Made by a program: the position numbers and the translations under genes. The notes beneath the pieces are model-generated. The model saw only the letters and a program-made list of their open reading frames with translations. It searched no databases and had not been told where the DNA came from. A DNA stretch of 34,002 nt, taken from positions 1-34,002 of the forward strand of contig CALMYJ010000037.1 in NCBI GenBank assembly GCA_937873715.1, written 5' to 3'. This document shows positions 19,401 through 25,728 of this stretch, in pieces. This DNA comes from an uncultured Chitinophagaceae bacterium. GTDB taxonomy: Bacteria; Bacteroidota; Bacteroidia; Chitinophagales; Chitinophagaceae. Within the stretch, counting starts at the first letter, position 1, and the number at the start of each line of letters is the position of its first letter.

Positions 19401-19882
19401 ACGTCAAAATCCAAAGTACCCCCCGAAAGCGTTAGAGTACCATTAATGCGTATTTTACCCCCGGTGCCCGGTACAATCCCAAGAGTACCAGTAGTCATAG
19501 TAAATGATACGCCAGTACCAAGGGCAATGGTCATAAAATCCGAGGCAAGTACTTTACCGTTGGATGAAAAAATGAGTGGCGTTGCAGCATTTAAGGTAAG
19601 TACATTAGTAAGTACATTGGTGGCAAATGAAACCGAACTGGTTCCGGCAGTTATTTGAACAGCACCAATAGTTTGGTTGGGAACATTTACAATACTTATC
19701 GCACCGGTTGCATCAAAAGCAAGTATATCTGTAATGGCAGGGGTGTTTCTTGCAGGTAGCCAGTTGGCTGCTACCTGGTAATCGCCACTGGCTCCACCCA
19801 CCCAGGTGTAGGTAGTTTGCCCCACAGCTACTTCACTAAAAACTGCTACAGCAATTAATAAAAAGTAAATCTTTCGCATCAT
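16430..19882 (-). CDS. N-terminal part of the same giant T9SS surface protein, ending at the in-frame stop
   Basis: This 1,150-residue part starts with a Sec signal peptide (MMRKIYFLLIAVAVFSEVAVGQ, either Met possible) followed by TYTWVGGASGDYQVAANWLPARNTP, the typical opening of Bacteroidota adhesins with pectate-lyase-like or beta-helical repeats. The rest is a long series of Thr/Gly/Asn-rich beta-strand units (GTLTLSGGTLDF, GNLSKTGSSIW, VTVTGNYLKSG and similar) with no recognisable enzyme domain. It ends with ...GESL-like repeats and LPGRL at the TAA. Alone it would reach the periplasm but lacks the C-terminal T9SS signal encoded in the 13358-16402 part. Together the frame spans 2,174 codons, which is in line with intact proteins of this kind. 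It may be a pseudogene, or the stop may be an assembly error. Confidence 0.85.
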   Translation of the reverse strand: MMRKIYFLLIAVAVFSEVAVGQTTYTWVGGASGDYQVAANWLPARNTPAITDILAFDATGAISIVNVPNQTIGAVQITAGTSSVSFATNVLTNVLTLNAATPLIFSSNGKVLASDFMTIALGTGVSFTMTTGTLGIVPGTGGKIRINGTLTLSGGTLDFDVAGTGGTTINGTVTYISGNFVSTNVTAINWANASNYNHSVDGTAASAIPLSTWASGSTCTILGLIAGTTVPQNLTKNTFFNLRWNCSAQFADVLLISAGDTITATGTLTILNTSTRKLRLAGTAGGLIRAGAYIQSGGTVVMQAADGITTLRVSGAYSQGGGTLDALDGSGSGTANLELAGNLSKTGSSIWQCSSSNNAAQMNLVFNGTATQNVTISGTWSAPAQGRSNIAITNPNLVSGVSLTGMLRVYNSNSAQAATCTLTGIVTITGGGSGISYTGAGAGGTTLIYNWIYPQNASVVEFPTTNGPRSLTINNALGVTFPASFNRTLSGTLSLLNGNLDMPGSTLTLSNTALANQLVHTNGYIFRGILGRYFPTTGLPTNGTTVNSRFPFAAGTNDRSVNVFFSGANLTAGTAGYIYVSHNAVINATAVTINDDIVLDKRSNSSWTLNTASFNLGSGGHTISVTALGTNIGAVTDISTLRLTNGTGLYGILIPTTGSITAPLVGKSGLLVADITARTVYFGSNNLNALQILTYTWTGNVNSNWTNPGNWTSIGAGYPSAPTDIADISSTLNHMPEIPTATSINLYQLIVGAPITLSMPGTAAINIANTVTFNGSAVLSPTSTFAYSGGSGVTQNIAALTYGNLVFSGTGTKILPATVTVTGNYLKSGAEPVVTGNTFVFAGAGAQKISEGIYNNLTITGNRGGAEIGIGNLVAENDIYVSGAFIVTATNYTVRYDFNYFIFNSSGTQTVPGFQYSTLEFDGGGPRILDPLGSTDPAHVIQVRSIYIPSGVAVTATGSKVRMLRESLTNFVGNKDVNYHDLEIAGNLGGANIRFFGRTNVQGQLTLSLTNFVFLPNYNNASPSLTAYFNFNGTADQVIPATPGNFAFDNIYYERGNRNVTLQPSGTINVYGSITNYSATPWSAGKGFVTAGSTVNFIEGSFDVPVLQPATGGSNYHNVSVTGGTRQVGGGVVISGDLNITGTESLPGRL

Positions 19883-20348
19883 ATCCGCTAATTAAACAAA
19901 TAGTAGAGAAGTAGGTATAGTTGGATGATGCGTTGCATCAGAACAACAAACAAATGCAACTTTGAAGGAAATTCAGTGGATATTTGCGACCCAGCAGAGG
20001 TAAATTGCGTTTCTTCAGGTTAATACAAATGTAGGGCAAAATATTATCCCTTACCAAAAATATCTTTTACCTGCGCCTAACCCTGTCCTTTGAGGCAGAT
20101 ATCGTCTTTAGCACCCGGTGTTTAACCTGGTTATACATTTCAACTTAAACTTCCAACCTGTTTACCCCGTAACAACGGTATTTAAACCATTATATTGTAC
20201 ATATTCAAACACTTAAACAACAAAAATGATTTAAACTTTTGCAATAAAATCCACCTTGTAGCGCCTGATAAGAGCATAGAAAGATGTATAGAACATTATT
20301 TTTTTTATATATAACAAACTTCTACATTTAGTATCTAAAACTTCTAAT
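19883..20348. promoter_or_regulatory. 466-bp divergent intergenic region between the adhesin and the beta-barrel gene
   Basis: No gene is seen. A small palindrome, TGATGC-GTT-GCATCA (19926-19940), lies 44 bp upstream of the adhesin start and could be an operator. TACATTTA at 20323-20330 is one base from TAnnTTTG and 18 bp before the beta-barrel ATG. Nothing else convincing is found. Confidence 0.35.
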
Positions 20349-20936
20349 ATGAAAAAAATTCTTTTTGCATGTTTACTTTTTGTAACAGGGGGGGCTTACA
20401 GCCAGTCTTACCAGTTAGGCATTAAAGGCGGTGCAAACATTAGCAATTTTACGGGTGGCAACTTCAGTGAAGTTGAAAAAAGTGCACTTGTTGGATTTTA
20501 CGGCGGTGCATTTGTGAGTTTTGGCGTGGGCAGCAATTTTTTTATTCAGCCGGAAGCCTTAGTCTCTACCCAGGGAGCCAAATTTAAAGATGAAGGTGTT
20601 ACAGATAAATACAAGCTTACGTATGTAACTGTACCGGTTATGCTAAAATACAAATCAGATGGAGGATTCTTTGCCGAGGCCGGTCCACAGGTAGGTTTTA
20701 AAATTGGCGAAAATGTTGGAGATGAAAGCATCAAAGATTTTTTTAAAAACCTTGATTTATCCGCCGGTTTAGGCCTGGGTTATCAAAGCAAAAGTGGTTT
20801 TGGTGCTAACCTACGCTACCTTATAGGTCTTACAAAGCTGGGTAATTTTGACCCCAGCCTGGGCAATACAAACTTCAAAAACAGTGTCATCCAGATAGGC
20901 ATCTTCTTCGCCCTCGGCGGCAGCGGAGGTAAATAA
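20349..20936 (+). CDS. Porin family / outer-membrane beta-barrel protein
   Basis: The 195-residue protein has a signal peptide (MKKILFACLLFVTGGAYSQ) followed by alternating strands typical of the PorT/OMP beta-barrel family common in Bacteroidota: YQLGIKGGANISNF, VGFYGGAFVSFGV, NFFIQPEALVSTQGA, LTYVTVPVMLKYKS, GFFAEAGPQVGFKI, SAGLGLGYQSKSGFGANLRY and a final strand NSVIQIGIFFALG. It is expected to sit in the outer membrane as a small barrel of about eight strands. The particular role (PorT itself is a T9SS component) cannot be assigned at this length and similarity. The signal peptide codons contain a run of seven G (20388-20394). The gene is followed by a terminator. Confidence 0.88.
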   Translation: MKKILFACLLFVTGGAYSQSYQLGIKGGANISNFTGGNFSEVEKSALVGFYGGAFVSFGVGSNFFIQPEALVSTQGAKFKDEGVTDKYKLTYVTVPVMLKYKSDGGFFAEAGPQVGFKIGENVGDESIKDFFKNLDLSAGLGLGYQSKSGFGANLRYLIGLTKLGNFDPSLGNTNFKNSVIQIGIFFALGGSGGK

Positions 20937-20974
20937 TCATTTTTTGTTGACACATTTCTGCATCTTATTCTTAA

Positions 20975-21007
20975 GGGGCTACCGTTATAAGTAGCCCTTT
21001 TATTTTG
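20975..21007 (+). terminator. Intrinsic terminator of the beta-barrel gene
   Basis: GGGCTAC (20976-20982) pairs with GTAGCCC (20991-20997) around an 8-nt loop, followed by TTTTATTTT. It lies about 40 bp downstream of the stop codon. Confidence 0.85.
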
Positions 21008-21032
21008 CTTAAACATCCTCTACCCTATCCCC

Positions 21033-21067
21033 AAAAAACAAAAGGCCTACATTACTGTAAGCCTTTT
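21033..21067 (-). terminator. Intrinsic terminator of tRNA-Pro
   Basis: On the minus strand AAAAGGCTTACA pairs with TGTAGGCCTTTT over 12 bp (one G-U) around a GTAA loop, followed by GTTTTTT. It begins a few bases after the tRNA 3' end. Confidence 0.85.
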
Positions 21068-21072
21068 ATCGG

Positions 21073-21146
21073 TCGGGATGACAAGATTCGAACTTGCGAC
21101 CCCACGCCCCCCAGACGTGTGCGCTACCGGGCTGCGCTACATCCCG
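21073..21146 (-). tRNA. tRNA-Pro (anticodon GGG)
   Basis: The 74-nt gene folds as a complete cloverleaf: acceptor CGGGATG with CATCCCG (7 bp), D stem GCGC/GCGC, anticodon stem CACGT/GCGTG with loop CTGGGGG (anticodon GGG), T stem GCAAG/CTTGT with loop TTCGAAT, and discriminator A. The CCA end is not encoded (the sequence continues CCG). Expected to read CCC and CCU codons. Downstream is a strong hairpin terminator, and upstream an exact TACTTTTG promoter element. Confidence 0.97.
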
Positions 21147-21161
21147 AATTTAGCAGGGCGG

Positions 21162-21169
21162 CAAAAGTA
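21162..21169 (-). promoter_or_regulatory. -7 promoter element of tRNA-Pro
   Basis: The minus strand reads TACTTTTG followed by C, an exact TAnnTTTG match, ending 15 bp before the first tRNA base. The expected start point leaves a very short 5' leader. Confidence 0.55.
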
Positions 21170-21205
21170 AAAGAATTTTTCAACTTTAAAAACTATAACA
21201 TCGCT

Positions 21206-21213
21206 TATCTTAG
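21206..21213 (+). promoter_or_regulatory. Candidate -7 element of the dihydroorotase-like gene
   Basis: TATCTTAG followed by C differs from TAnnTTTG at one base. The ATG at 21229 is 15 bp further on. It is divergent from the tRNA-Pro promoter in an 82-bp gap. Confidence 0.4.
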
Positions 21214-21228
21214 CGCAACTTTTTTTAA

Positions 21229-22494
21229 ATGAAGGTTTTAATCAAGCAAGCCACCATCGTATGCCCATCCTCACCGCTAAAAGGGCAAATAAAAGATATC
21301 CTTATTGAGCAAGGCATCATCCGGGCCATTGAAGACAATATTAGTGAAACTGCAGACAAACTCATCGAAATACCAGGCCTGCACCTTAGCCCCGGCTGGA
21401 TGGATATTTTTGCCCATTGCTGCGACCCCGGGCTGGAGCACCGGGAAACCCTTGAAACCGCTGCCGCCGCCGCTGCTGCCGGTGGATTTACCGATATTAT
21501 GGCCCTGCCCAACACCAACCCTGCCATTCATAATAAGGCACAGGTGGAGTATATTGTTCAAAAATCTAAATCGCTGCCCGTAACCATACACCCCATTGGT
21601 GCTGTTACCAAAAATACCGATGGCGCCGAGTTAGCCGAAATGTATGATATGCAGCAGGCCGGCGCTATGGCATTTGGCGATGGCATCAACAGCATACAAA
21701 GCAGCGGACTATTGATAAAAGCGCTGCAATATGTAAAAGCTTTTAATGGCACCATCATACAATTACCCGATGACAAAAGCATTAACCCCGGCGGACTGAT
21801 GAATGAGGGCATTATTTCCACGCAACTTGGCCTGCCGGGTAAACCGGCAATGGCCGAAGAACTGATGGTGGCCAGGGATATTAAACTGGCACGCTATGCC
21901 GGCAGCCGCATACACTTTACCGGTATATCATCTGCCAAAAGCCTCGAATATATTAAAAGGGCTAAAGAAAGCGGCATTTCGGTAAGTTGTTCGGTTACAC
22001 CCTATCACCTGTTTTTTACTGACAGCGACCTTACCGGGTACGATACCAATCTCAAAGTAAATCCGCCGTTGCGAACCGAAACAGACAGGCAGGCACTGAT
22101 ACAGGGATTGATTGACGGCACTGTTGACTGCATTGCATCGCATCACCTGCCACAACACTACGACAACAAAGTATGCGAATTTGAATATGCCAAAAACGGG
22201 ATGATTGGGCTTGAAACTTTGTTTGGAGTGGTATGGGCAATGACCCATACACATTGGCCGGTTGAAAAGCTGGTTGAAAAGCTGGCTGTATCGCCCAGGA
22301 AACTTTTTGGACTTCCGGTTCCGGAAATTAAAGCAGGCACTGCTGCAAACCTTACACTGTTTAACCCCAATACCACTTTCGCTTTTGAAGAAAGCCTGAT
22401 ACAATCCAAATCGAAAAATTCAGGCTTTACCGGGCAATTCTTAAAAGGCACTGTACTGGGTATTATTAATGGCAATAAAATGGCGCTGCAATAA
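21229..22494 (+). CDS. Dihydroorotase-family amidohydrolase lacking active-site residues (pseudo-dihydroorotase)
   Basis: The 421-residue protein aligns along its whole length with class I dihydroorotases: ISPGW-D, PNTNPAI, SVTPYHLFFTDSDL, YDTNLKVNPPLR, DGTVDCIAS, EFEYAKNGMIGLET and a C-terminal GTAANLTLFNP. The metal-site residues are replaced: the HxH after PG-x-x-D becomes F61/H63 (DIFAHCCDPG, also losing the Arg that binds substrate), the ED-preceding His becomes Leu179 (QLPDD), the second His of HxxH becomes Gly232 (HFTGIS), and the catalytic Asp of TDHAPH becomes His305 (SHHLPQ). It is therefore probably inactive as dihydroorotase. Non-catalytic DHO homologues are known to stabilise aspartate transcarbamoylase in Pseudomonas (PyrC'/PyrX); a similar role here is inference. 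DUF4199 follows after 1 bp. Confidence 0.85.
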   Translation: MKVLIKQATIVCPSSPLKGQIKDILIEQGIIRAIEDNISETADKLIEIPGLHLSPGWMDIFAHCCDPGLEHRETLETAAAAAAAGGFTDIMALPNTNPAIHNKAQVEYIVQKSKSLPVTIHPIGAVTKNTDGAELAEMYDMQQAGAMAFGDGINSIQSSGLLIKALQYVKAFNGTIIQLPDDKSINPGGLMNEGIISTQLGLPGKPAMAEELMVARDIKLARYAGSRIHFTGISSAKSLEYIKRAKESGISVSCSVTPYHLFFTDSDLTGYDTNLKVNPPLRTETDRQALIQGLIDGTVDCIASHHLPQHYDNKVCEFEYAKNGMIGLETLFGVVWAMTHTHWPVEKLVEKLAVSPRKLFGLPVPEIKAGTAANLTLFNPNTTFAFEESLIQSKSKNSGFTGQFLKGTVLGIINGNKMALQ

Positions 22495-22495
22495 A

Positions 22496-22996
22496 ATGAA
22501 ACTAACGGCTACCTATAAAGGCTTACTCACCGGCGCATTAATGATTGCTGCCTCATTGCTCATTTATGTTACTCAAAAATCGTTTGACAACAACCTGCAA
22601 TACACCGTGTACCTGCTATACTTAGGCGGTATTGTATGGACCCTTGCCAGTTTTGCCAAAGCACAGGCCGAACCTGTAAAATTTGCGAAATTATTTGCCG
22701 AAGGCTTTAAATGCTTTATCGTGGTTACACTGCTGATGGTGCTGTTTACTATTATATTTTTAAAAGCACATCCTGAATTTAAAGAGCAGATGGCAACCGG
22801 CTACAAAGCCGAACTCGAAAAACAAAAAAACTATACGCCTAAAGAAATTGAGGAGATGGTGCAAAAATCAAAATCGTACTTTGTTACCATGCTTACCTCG
22901 ATGGCGGTATTTAGTTATCTTGTGATTGGGGCATTAGTTACTGCTGTTACCGGTGCAGTACTGCTGATGCTGCAAAAAACCAAACATGCTGCATAA
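22496..22996 (+). CDS. DUF4199 domain-containing membrane protein
   Basis: The 166-residue protein begins at the ATG one base after the stop of the upstream dihydroorotase-like gene, suggesting translational coupling; an earlier start at 22469 would overlap that gene. It contains four predicted membrane segments: GLLTGALMIAASLLIYV, YTVYLLYLGGIVWTLASFA, FIVVTLLMVLFTIIFL and SMAVFSYLVIGALVTAVTGAVLLML, with a charged loop rich in K and E (TGYKAELEKQKNYTPKEIEEMVQ) between the third and fourth. This fits the Bacteroidota-restricted DUF4199 family, whose function is unknown. The gene sits just upstream of a polyprenyl-phosphate type glycosyltransferase, a neighbourhood that could indicate a helper role in glycolipid handling, but that is a guess. 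Confidence 0.85.
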   Translation: MKLTATYKGLLTGALMIAASLLIYVTQKSFDNNLQYTVYLLYLGGIVWTLASFAKAQAEPVKFAKLFAEGFKCFIVVTLLMVLFTIIFLKAHPEFKEQMATGYKAELEKQKNYTPKEIEEMVQKSKSYFVTMLTSMAVFSYLVIGALVTAVTGAVLLMLQKTKHAA

Positions 22997-23065
22997 AGTG
23001 ATACTGCACAAGTGTGCGACGCAACCGGAGCCGATAACCTTTAAAATGCCGGCACCAAAATAATT

Positions 23066-24007
23066 ATGGACATTTCGATAGTAATACCATTATTCAACGA
23101 AGCAGAATCGCTGCCCGAACTGGCCGCATGGATAGAACGTGTAATGGCGGCTAACCGGTACCGTTATGAAGTAATTATGATAGACGATGGCAGTAACGAC
23201 GGCTCCTGGCCCGTGATTGAAAAACTCGGTGCTGCCAACCCCTGCATTAAAGGCATAAAATTTCAGCGCAACTACGGCAAAAGCGCTGCCCTCAACGAAG
23301 GCTTCAAAGCTGCTGAGGGTAATGTGGTGATTACAATGGATGCTGATATGCAGGACAGCCCCGATGAAATACCCGAGCTATACCGCATGATTACAGAGCA
23401 GGGATATGACCTGGTAAGCGGCTGGAAAAAGAAACGCTACGACAATAAGCTCACTAAAAACCTGCCCTCTAAATTATTTAATGCAACGGCCAGCAAAGTG
23501 AGCGGTATTAAACTGCACGACTTTAACTGCGGCCTGAAAGCCTATAAAAATAAAGTAGTAAAAAGCATTGAAGTGTATGGCGAAATGCACCGCTATATTC
23601 CGCTGCTGGCCAAGTGGAGCGGCTTTAAAAAAGTAGGCGAAAAAGTAGTGGAACACCGCCCCCGCAAATATGGTACTACCAAATTTGGCTGGAGCCGTTT
23701 TGTAAATGGTTTTCTTGATCTTTTCTCTATCATGTTCATGGGTAAGTTTGGTAAAAAGCCTATGCACATTTTCGGGCTGTGGGGCAGCATTGTTTTCTTT
23801 TTAGGGTTTTGTATCTGGATCTATTTGTTTACCGAAAAGATTTTTTTCCTGCGCTTTAATATGACGGACAGGCCACTGTTTTACGTAGGGCTGATATCGC
23901 TGGTAATAGGTACGCAGCTTTTTCTTGCCGGTTTTTTGGGCGAAATGATTGCCCGTAATTCAAGCGACAGGAATTTTTATTTGGTGGAGAAGAAGATGGG
24001 CTTATGA
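23066..24007 (+). CDS. Family 2 glycosyltransferase (DPM1/GtrB-like, polyprenyl-phosphate sugar synthase)
   Basis: This 313-residue protein starts MDISIVIPLFNEAESLPEL, the GT2 opening. It contains IDDGSNDGSW (first nucleotide-binding Asp), MDADMQDSPDEIPEL (DxD-type metal site followed by QDSPD), the HDFNCGLKAYK acceptor segment and HRPRKYGTTKFGWSRF. After this come two hydrophobic membrane segments near the C-terminus (IFGLWGSIVFFLGFCIWIYLF and PLFYVGLISLVIGTQLFLAGFLGEM). The architecture is that of enzymes that move a sugar from a nucleotide donor to undecaprenyl phosphate, providing a lipid-linked sugar for later transfer outside the cytoplasm. The gene sits 69 bp after DUF4199. Its stop codon lies 2 bp before the left arm of the GxxExxY inverted repeat. 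Confidence 0.93.
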   Translation: MDISIVIPLFNEAESLPELAAWIERVMAANRYRYEVIMIDDGSNDGSWPVIEKLGAANPCIKGIKFQRNYGKSAALNEGFKAAEGNVVITMDADMQDSPDEIPELYRMITEQGYDLVSGWKKKRYDNKLTKNLPSKLFNATASKVSGIKLHDFNCGLKAYKNKVVKSIEVYGEMHRYIPLLAKWSGFKKVGEKVVEHRPRKYGTTKFGWSRFVNGFLDLFSIMFMGKFGKKPMHIFGLWGSIVFFLGFCIWIYLFTEKIFFLRFNMTDRPLFYVGLISLVIGTQLFLAGFLGEMIARNSSDRNFYLVEKKMGL

Positions 24008-24009
24008 TG

Positions 24010-24050
24010 ATAGAACGCTGATTACACGGATTCAACAGATTTAAAACGGA
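24010..24050 (+). repeat. Left arm of a 41-nt imperfect inverted repeat
   Basis: The arm begins ATAGAACGCT and ends AAAACGGA. It matches the reverse complement of 24463-24503 at 33 of 41 positions, with the best conservation at the two ends. It starts two bases after the stop codon of the GT2 gene. Confidence 0.75.
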
Positions 24051-24069
24051 GGCCCTTTAATTTTATACT

Positions 24070-24459
24070 ATGCTGCTCCATGAAGAAATTACAAATATTA
24101 TTATAAAAAGTTTTTACAAAGTTTATAATGAACTTGGATATGGTTTTTTAGAGAAAGTGTATGAAAATGCGTTGCTGTTTGAATTAAGGGACCAGGGATT
24201 AAAAGCTTCAAAGCAAATTCCAATTGAGGTTTTTTACAAAGGGATGAATGTAGGCAATTATTTTGCTGATATAATTATTGAAAACAAAATAATCCTTGAA
24301 ATTAAAGCAGGCGAAAATGGACTTGTTGAAGATCATGAATTCCAATTAATTAATTATCTGAGGGCTACTAACAAAGAAGTTGGACTGCTATTATCTTTTG
24401 GAAAAAAACCAGAGTTTAGAAGGAAAATTTTCACCAACGACAACAAAACCAGTTTATAA
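24070..24459 (+). CDS. GxxExxY protein, PD-(D/E)XK nuclease-like
   Basis: The 129-residue product has the family motif G25-x-x-E28-x-x-Y31 (GFLEKVYENAL), followed by the nuclease-like core: D67 in YFADIII, E77 and K79 in LEIKA, and Q92 in DHEFQLINYL. This is the GxxExxY family, related to PD-(D/E)XK nucleases; a biochemical activity has not, to my knowledge, been shown. The gene is AT-rich compared with its neighbours, has no coherent relation to the glycan pathway around it, and is enclosed by a 41-nt inverted repeat. It may be a DNA-acting enzyme that helps the surrounding cassette to move or be maintained, or a passenger. The ATG at 24070 is the only reasonable start. Confidence 0.88.
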   Translation: MLLHEEITNIIIKSFYKVYNELGYGFLEKVYENALLFELRDQGLKASKQIPIEVFYKGMNVGNYFADIIIENKIILEIKAGENGLVEDHEFQLINYLRATNKEVGLLLSFGKKPEFRRKIFTNDNKTSL

Positions 24460-24462
24460 AAA

Positions 24463-24503
24463 TCCGTTTTACACCAGTCAAACCCGTGTCATCAGTGTTC
24501 TAT
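24463..24503 (-). repeat. Right arm of the 41-nt inverted repeat
   Basis: Read on the minus strand the arm starts ATAGAACACT and ends AAAACGGA. It pairs with 24010-24050. It contains both possible GTG start codons (24486 and 24495) of the following glycosyltransferase. Confidence 0.75.
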
Positions 24504-25637
24504 TCCAAAAAAATCATCATCATCGGCCCGGCGCATCCGCTTCGTGGAGGGCTGGCTTCTTACGATGAGCGGCTGGCCAGGGAGTTCAGCAGGGAGGGGC
24601 ACCATGTTTCCATTTACACTTTTTCCTTACAATATCCCGGCTTCCTGTTTCCGGGTACCACACAGTACTCCACCGAACCTGCACCAGACGATTTGGATAT
24701 AAAAGTTTGTATCAATTCCATCAACCCATTCAACTGGCTGAGCATTGGCAACAAATTAAAAAAGTTAAAACCCGATATAATTGTGGTTCGCTACTGGCTG
24801 CCCTTTATGGGGCCATGCCTCGGCACTATTTTACGCAGGGTGAAAAAAAACAGGCATACACAAATTGTTTGTATTGCCGATAATATTATCCCACACGAAA
24901 AGCGTATAGGCGATACTGTATTTACCCGGTACTTTGTACAGCCTGTGGATGCTTTTATTACCATGAGTGAAAAAGTACTTGGCCAGTTGCCACAATTTGC
25001 TGCAGGCAAACCGGCTAAGTTTGTTCCGCACCCTTTGTATGACAATTTTGGTGAAAAAATAAGCAAAGTAGCAGCAAGGCATCATTTGGGCATTGCCAAT
25101 GAAGAAAAGATAATTTTATTTTTTGGGTTCATTCGCAAATACAAGGGCCTTGATATTTTATTAGATGCCGTACAGCAGCTTTCCACTTACAACAACTCCT
25201 CTTTTAAACTTTTAATTGCCGGCGAATTTTATGAAGACCGAAAACAGTACGACGAACAAATTGAACGACTGGGCATCGGTGATTCCCTTATTTTAAAAAC
25301 AGATTTTATACCAGACAGCGAAGTAAAATATTACCTCTGTGCTGCCGATGTGCTGGTACAGCCTTACCGCAATGCCACACAAAGCGGCGTTACGCCCCTC
25401 GCCTATCATTTTGAGATACCCATGATTGTTACCAATGTAGGCGGGCTGCCGGCATTAGTGCCGGATGGAAAAGTGGGCCTGGTGGCCGAACCCAATGCCA
25501 GCGCCATTGCAGAAAAAATTATTGCGTTTTTTAATGCAGGCAACGAAAGCTTTTTGCCACACATAACCGAAGAAAAGAAAAAATACAGTTGGTCTAAAAT
25601 GACGGAAGCCATTTTTGAAGTAGCTGGCAAAAGTTAA
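24486..25637 (+). CDS. GT4 family glycosyltransferase
   Basis: This 383-residue GT-B glycosyltransferase has a first Rossmann strand KKIIIIGPAHPLRGGLASYDERLA (GGxA donor loop), VVRYWLPFMGP, and a C-terminal domain with IILFFGFIRKYKGLDILLDAV, LLIAGEFYED, DVLVQPYRNATQSGVTPLAYHFEIPMI and TNVGGLPALVPDGKVGLV. It is a cytoplasmic enzyme expected to add a sugar to a surface-glycan precursor. No ATG start is available: the frame can begin only at GTG 24486 or GTG 24495, both inside the right arm of the inverted repeat, giving MSSVFYSK or MFYSK ahead of the conserved KKIIIIG. The original 5' end may have been replaced by the cassette. Function otherwise appears intact. The heptose genes follow. Confidence 0.9.
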   Translation: MSSVFYSKKIIIIGPAHPLRGGLASYDERLAREFSREGHHVSIYTFSLQYPGFLFPGTTQYSTEPAPDDLDIKVCINSINPFNWLSIGNKLKKLKPDIIVVRYWLPFMGPCLGTILRRVKKNRHTQIVCIADNIIPHEKRIGDTVFTRYFVQPVDAFITMSEKVLGQLPQFAAGKPAKFVPHPLYDNFGEKISKVAARHHLGIANEEKIILFFGFIRKYKGLDILLDAVQQLSTYNNSSFKLLIAGEFYEDRKQYDEQIERLGIGDSLILKTDFIPDSEVKYYLCAADVLVQPYRNATQSGVTPLAYHFEIPMIVTNVGGLPALVPDGKVGLVAEPNASAIAEKIIAFFNAGNESFLPHITEEKKKYSWSKMTEAIFEVAGKS

Positions 25638-25728
25638 AGTCAACAATAAAAAGCCCTTTATCCATTTTTTTTATACCAATAAAAATATCCACTGTTGAAC
25701 AGTTTTGAATTTTTACTTTTAACACATT

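Larger units (their letters stand above)
24010..24503 (+). mobile_element. Putative insertion cassette: GxxExxY gene inside inverted repeats
   Basis: A 494-bp unit is bounded by 41-nt imperfect inverted repeats (24010-24050 and 24463-24503) and holds only the PD-(D/E)XK GxxExxY gene. It is visibly more AT-rich than the glycosyltransferase genes around it. It sits between two same-strand genes, immediately after the stop of one and over the start of the next. No transposase and no clear target duplication are seen. The family is not known to me as a defined mobile element, so this is inference from structure. Confidence 0.45.

Noticed and set aside
24004..24510. Target-site duplication around the GxxExxY cassette
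   Set aside because: The bases directly outside the two arms (before 24010 and after 24503) do not match.
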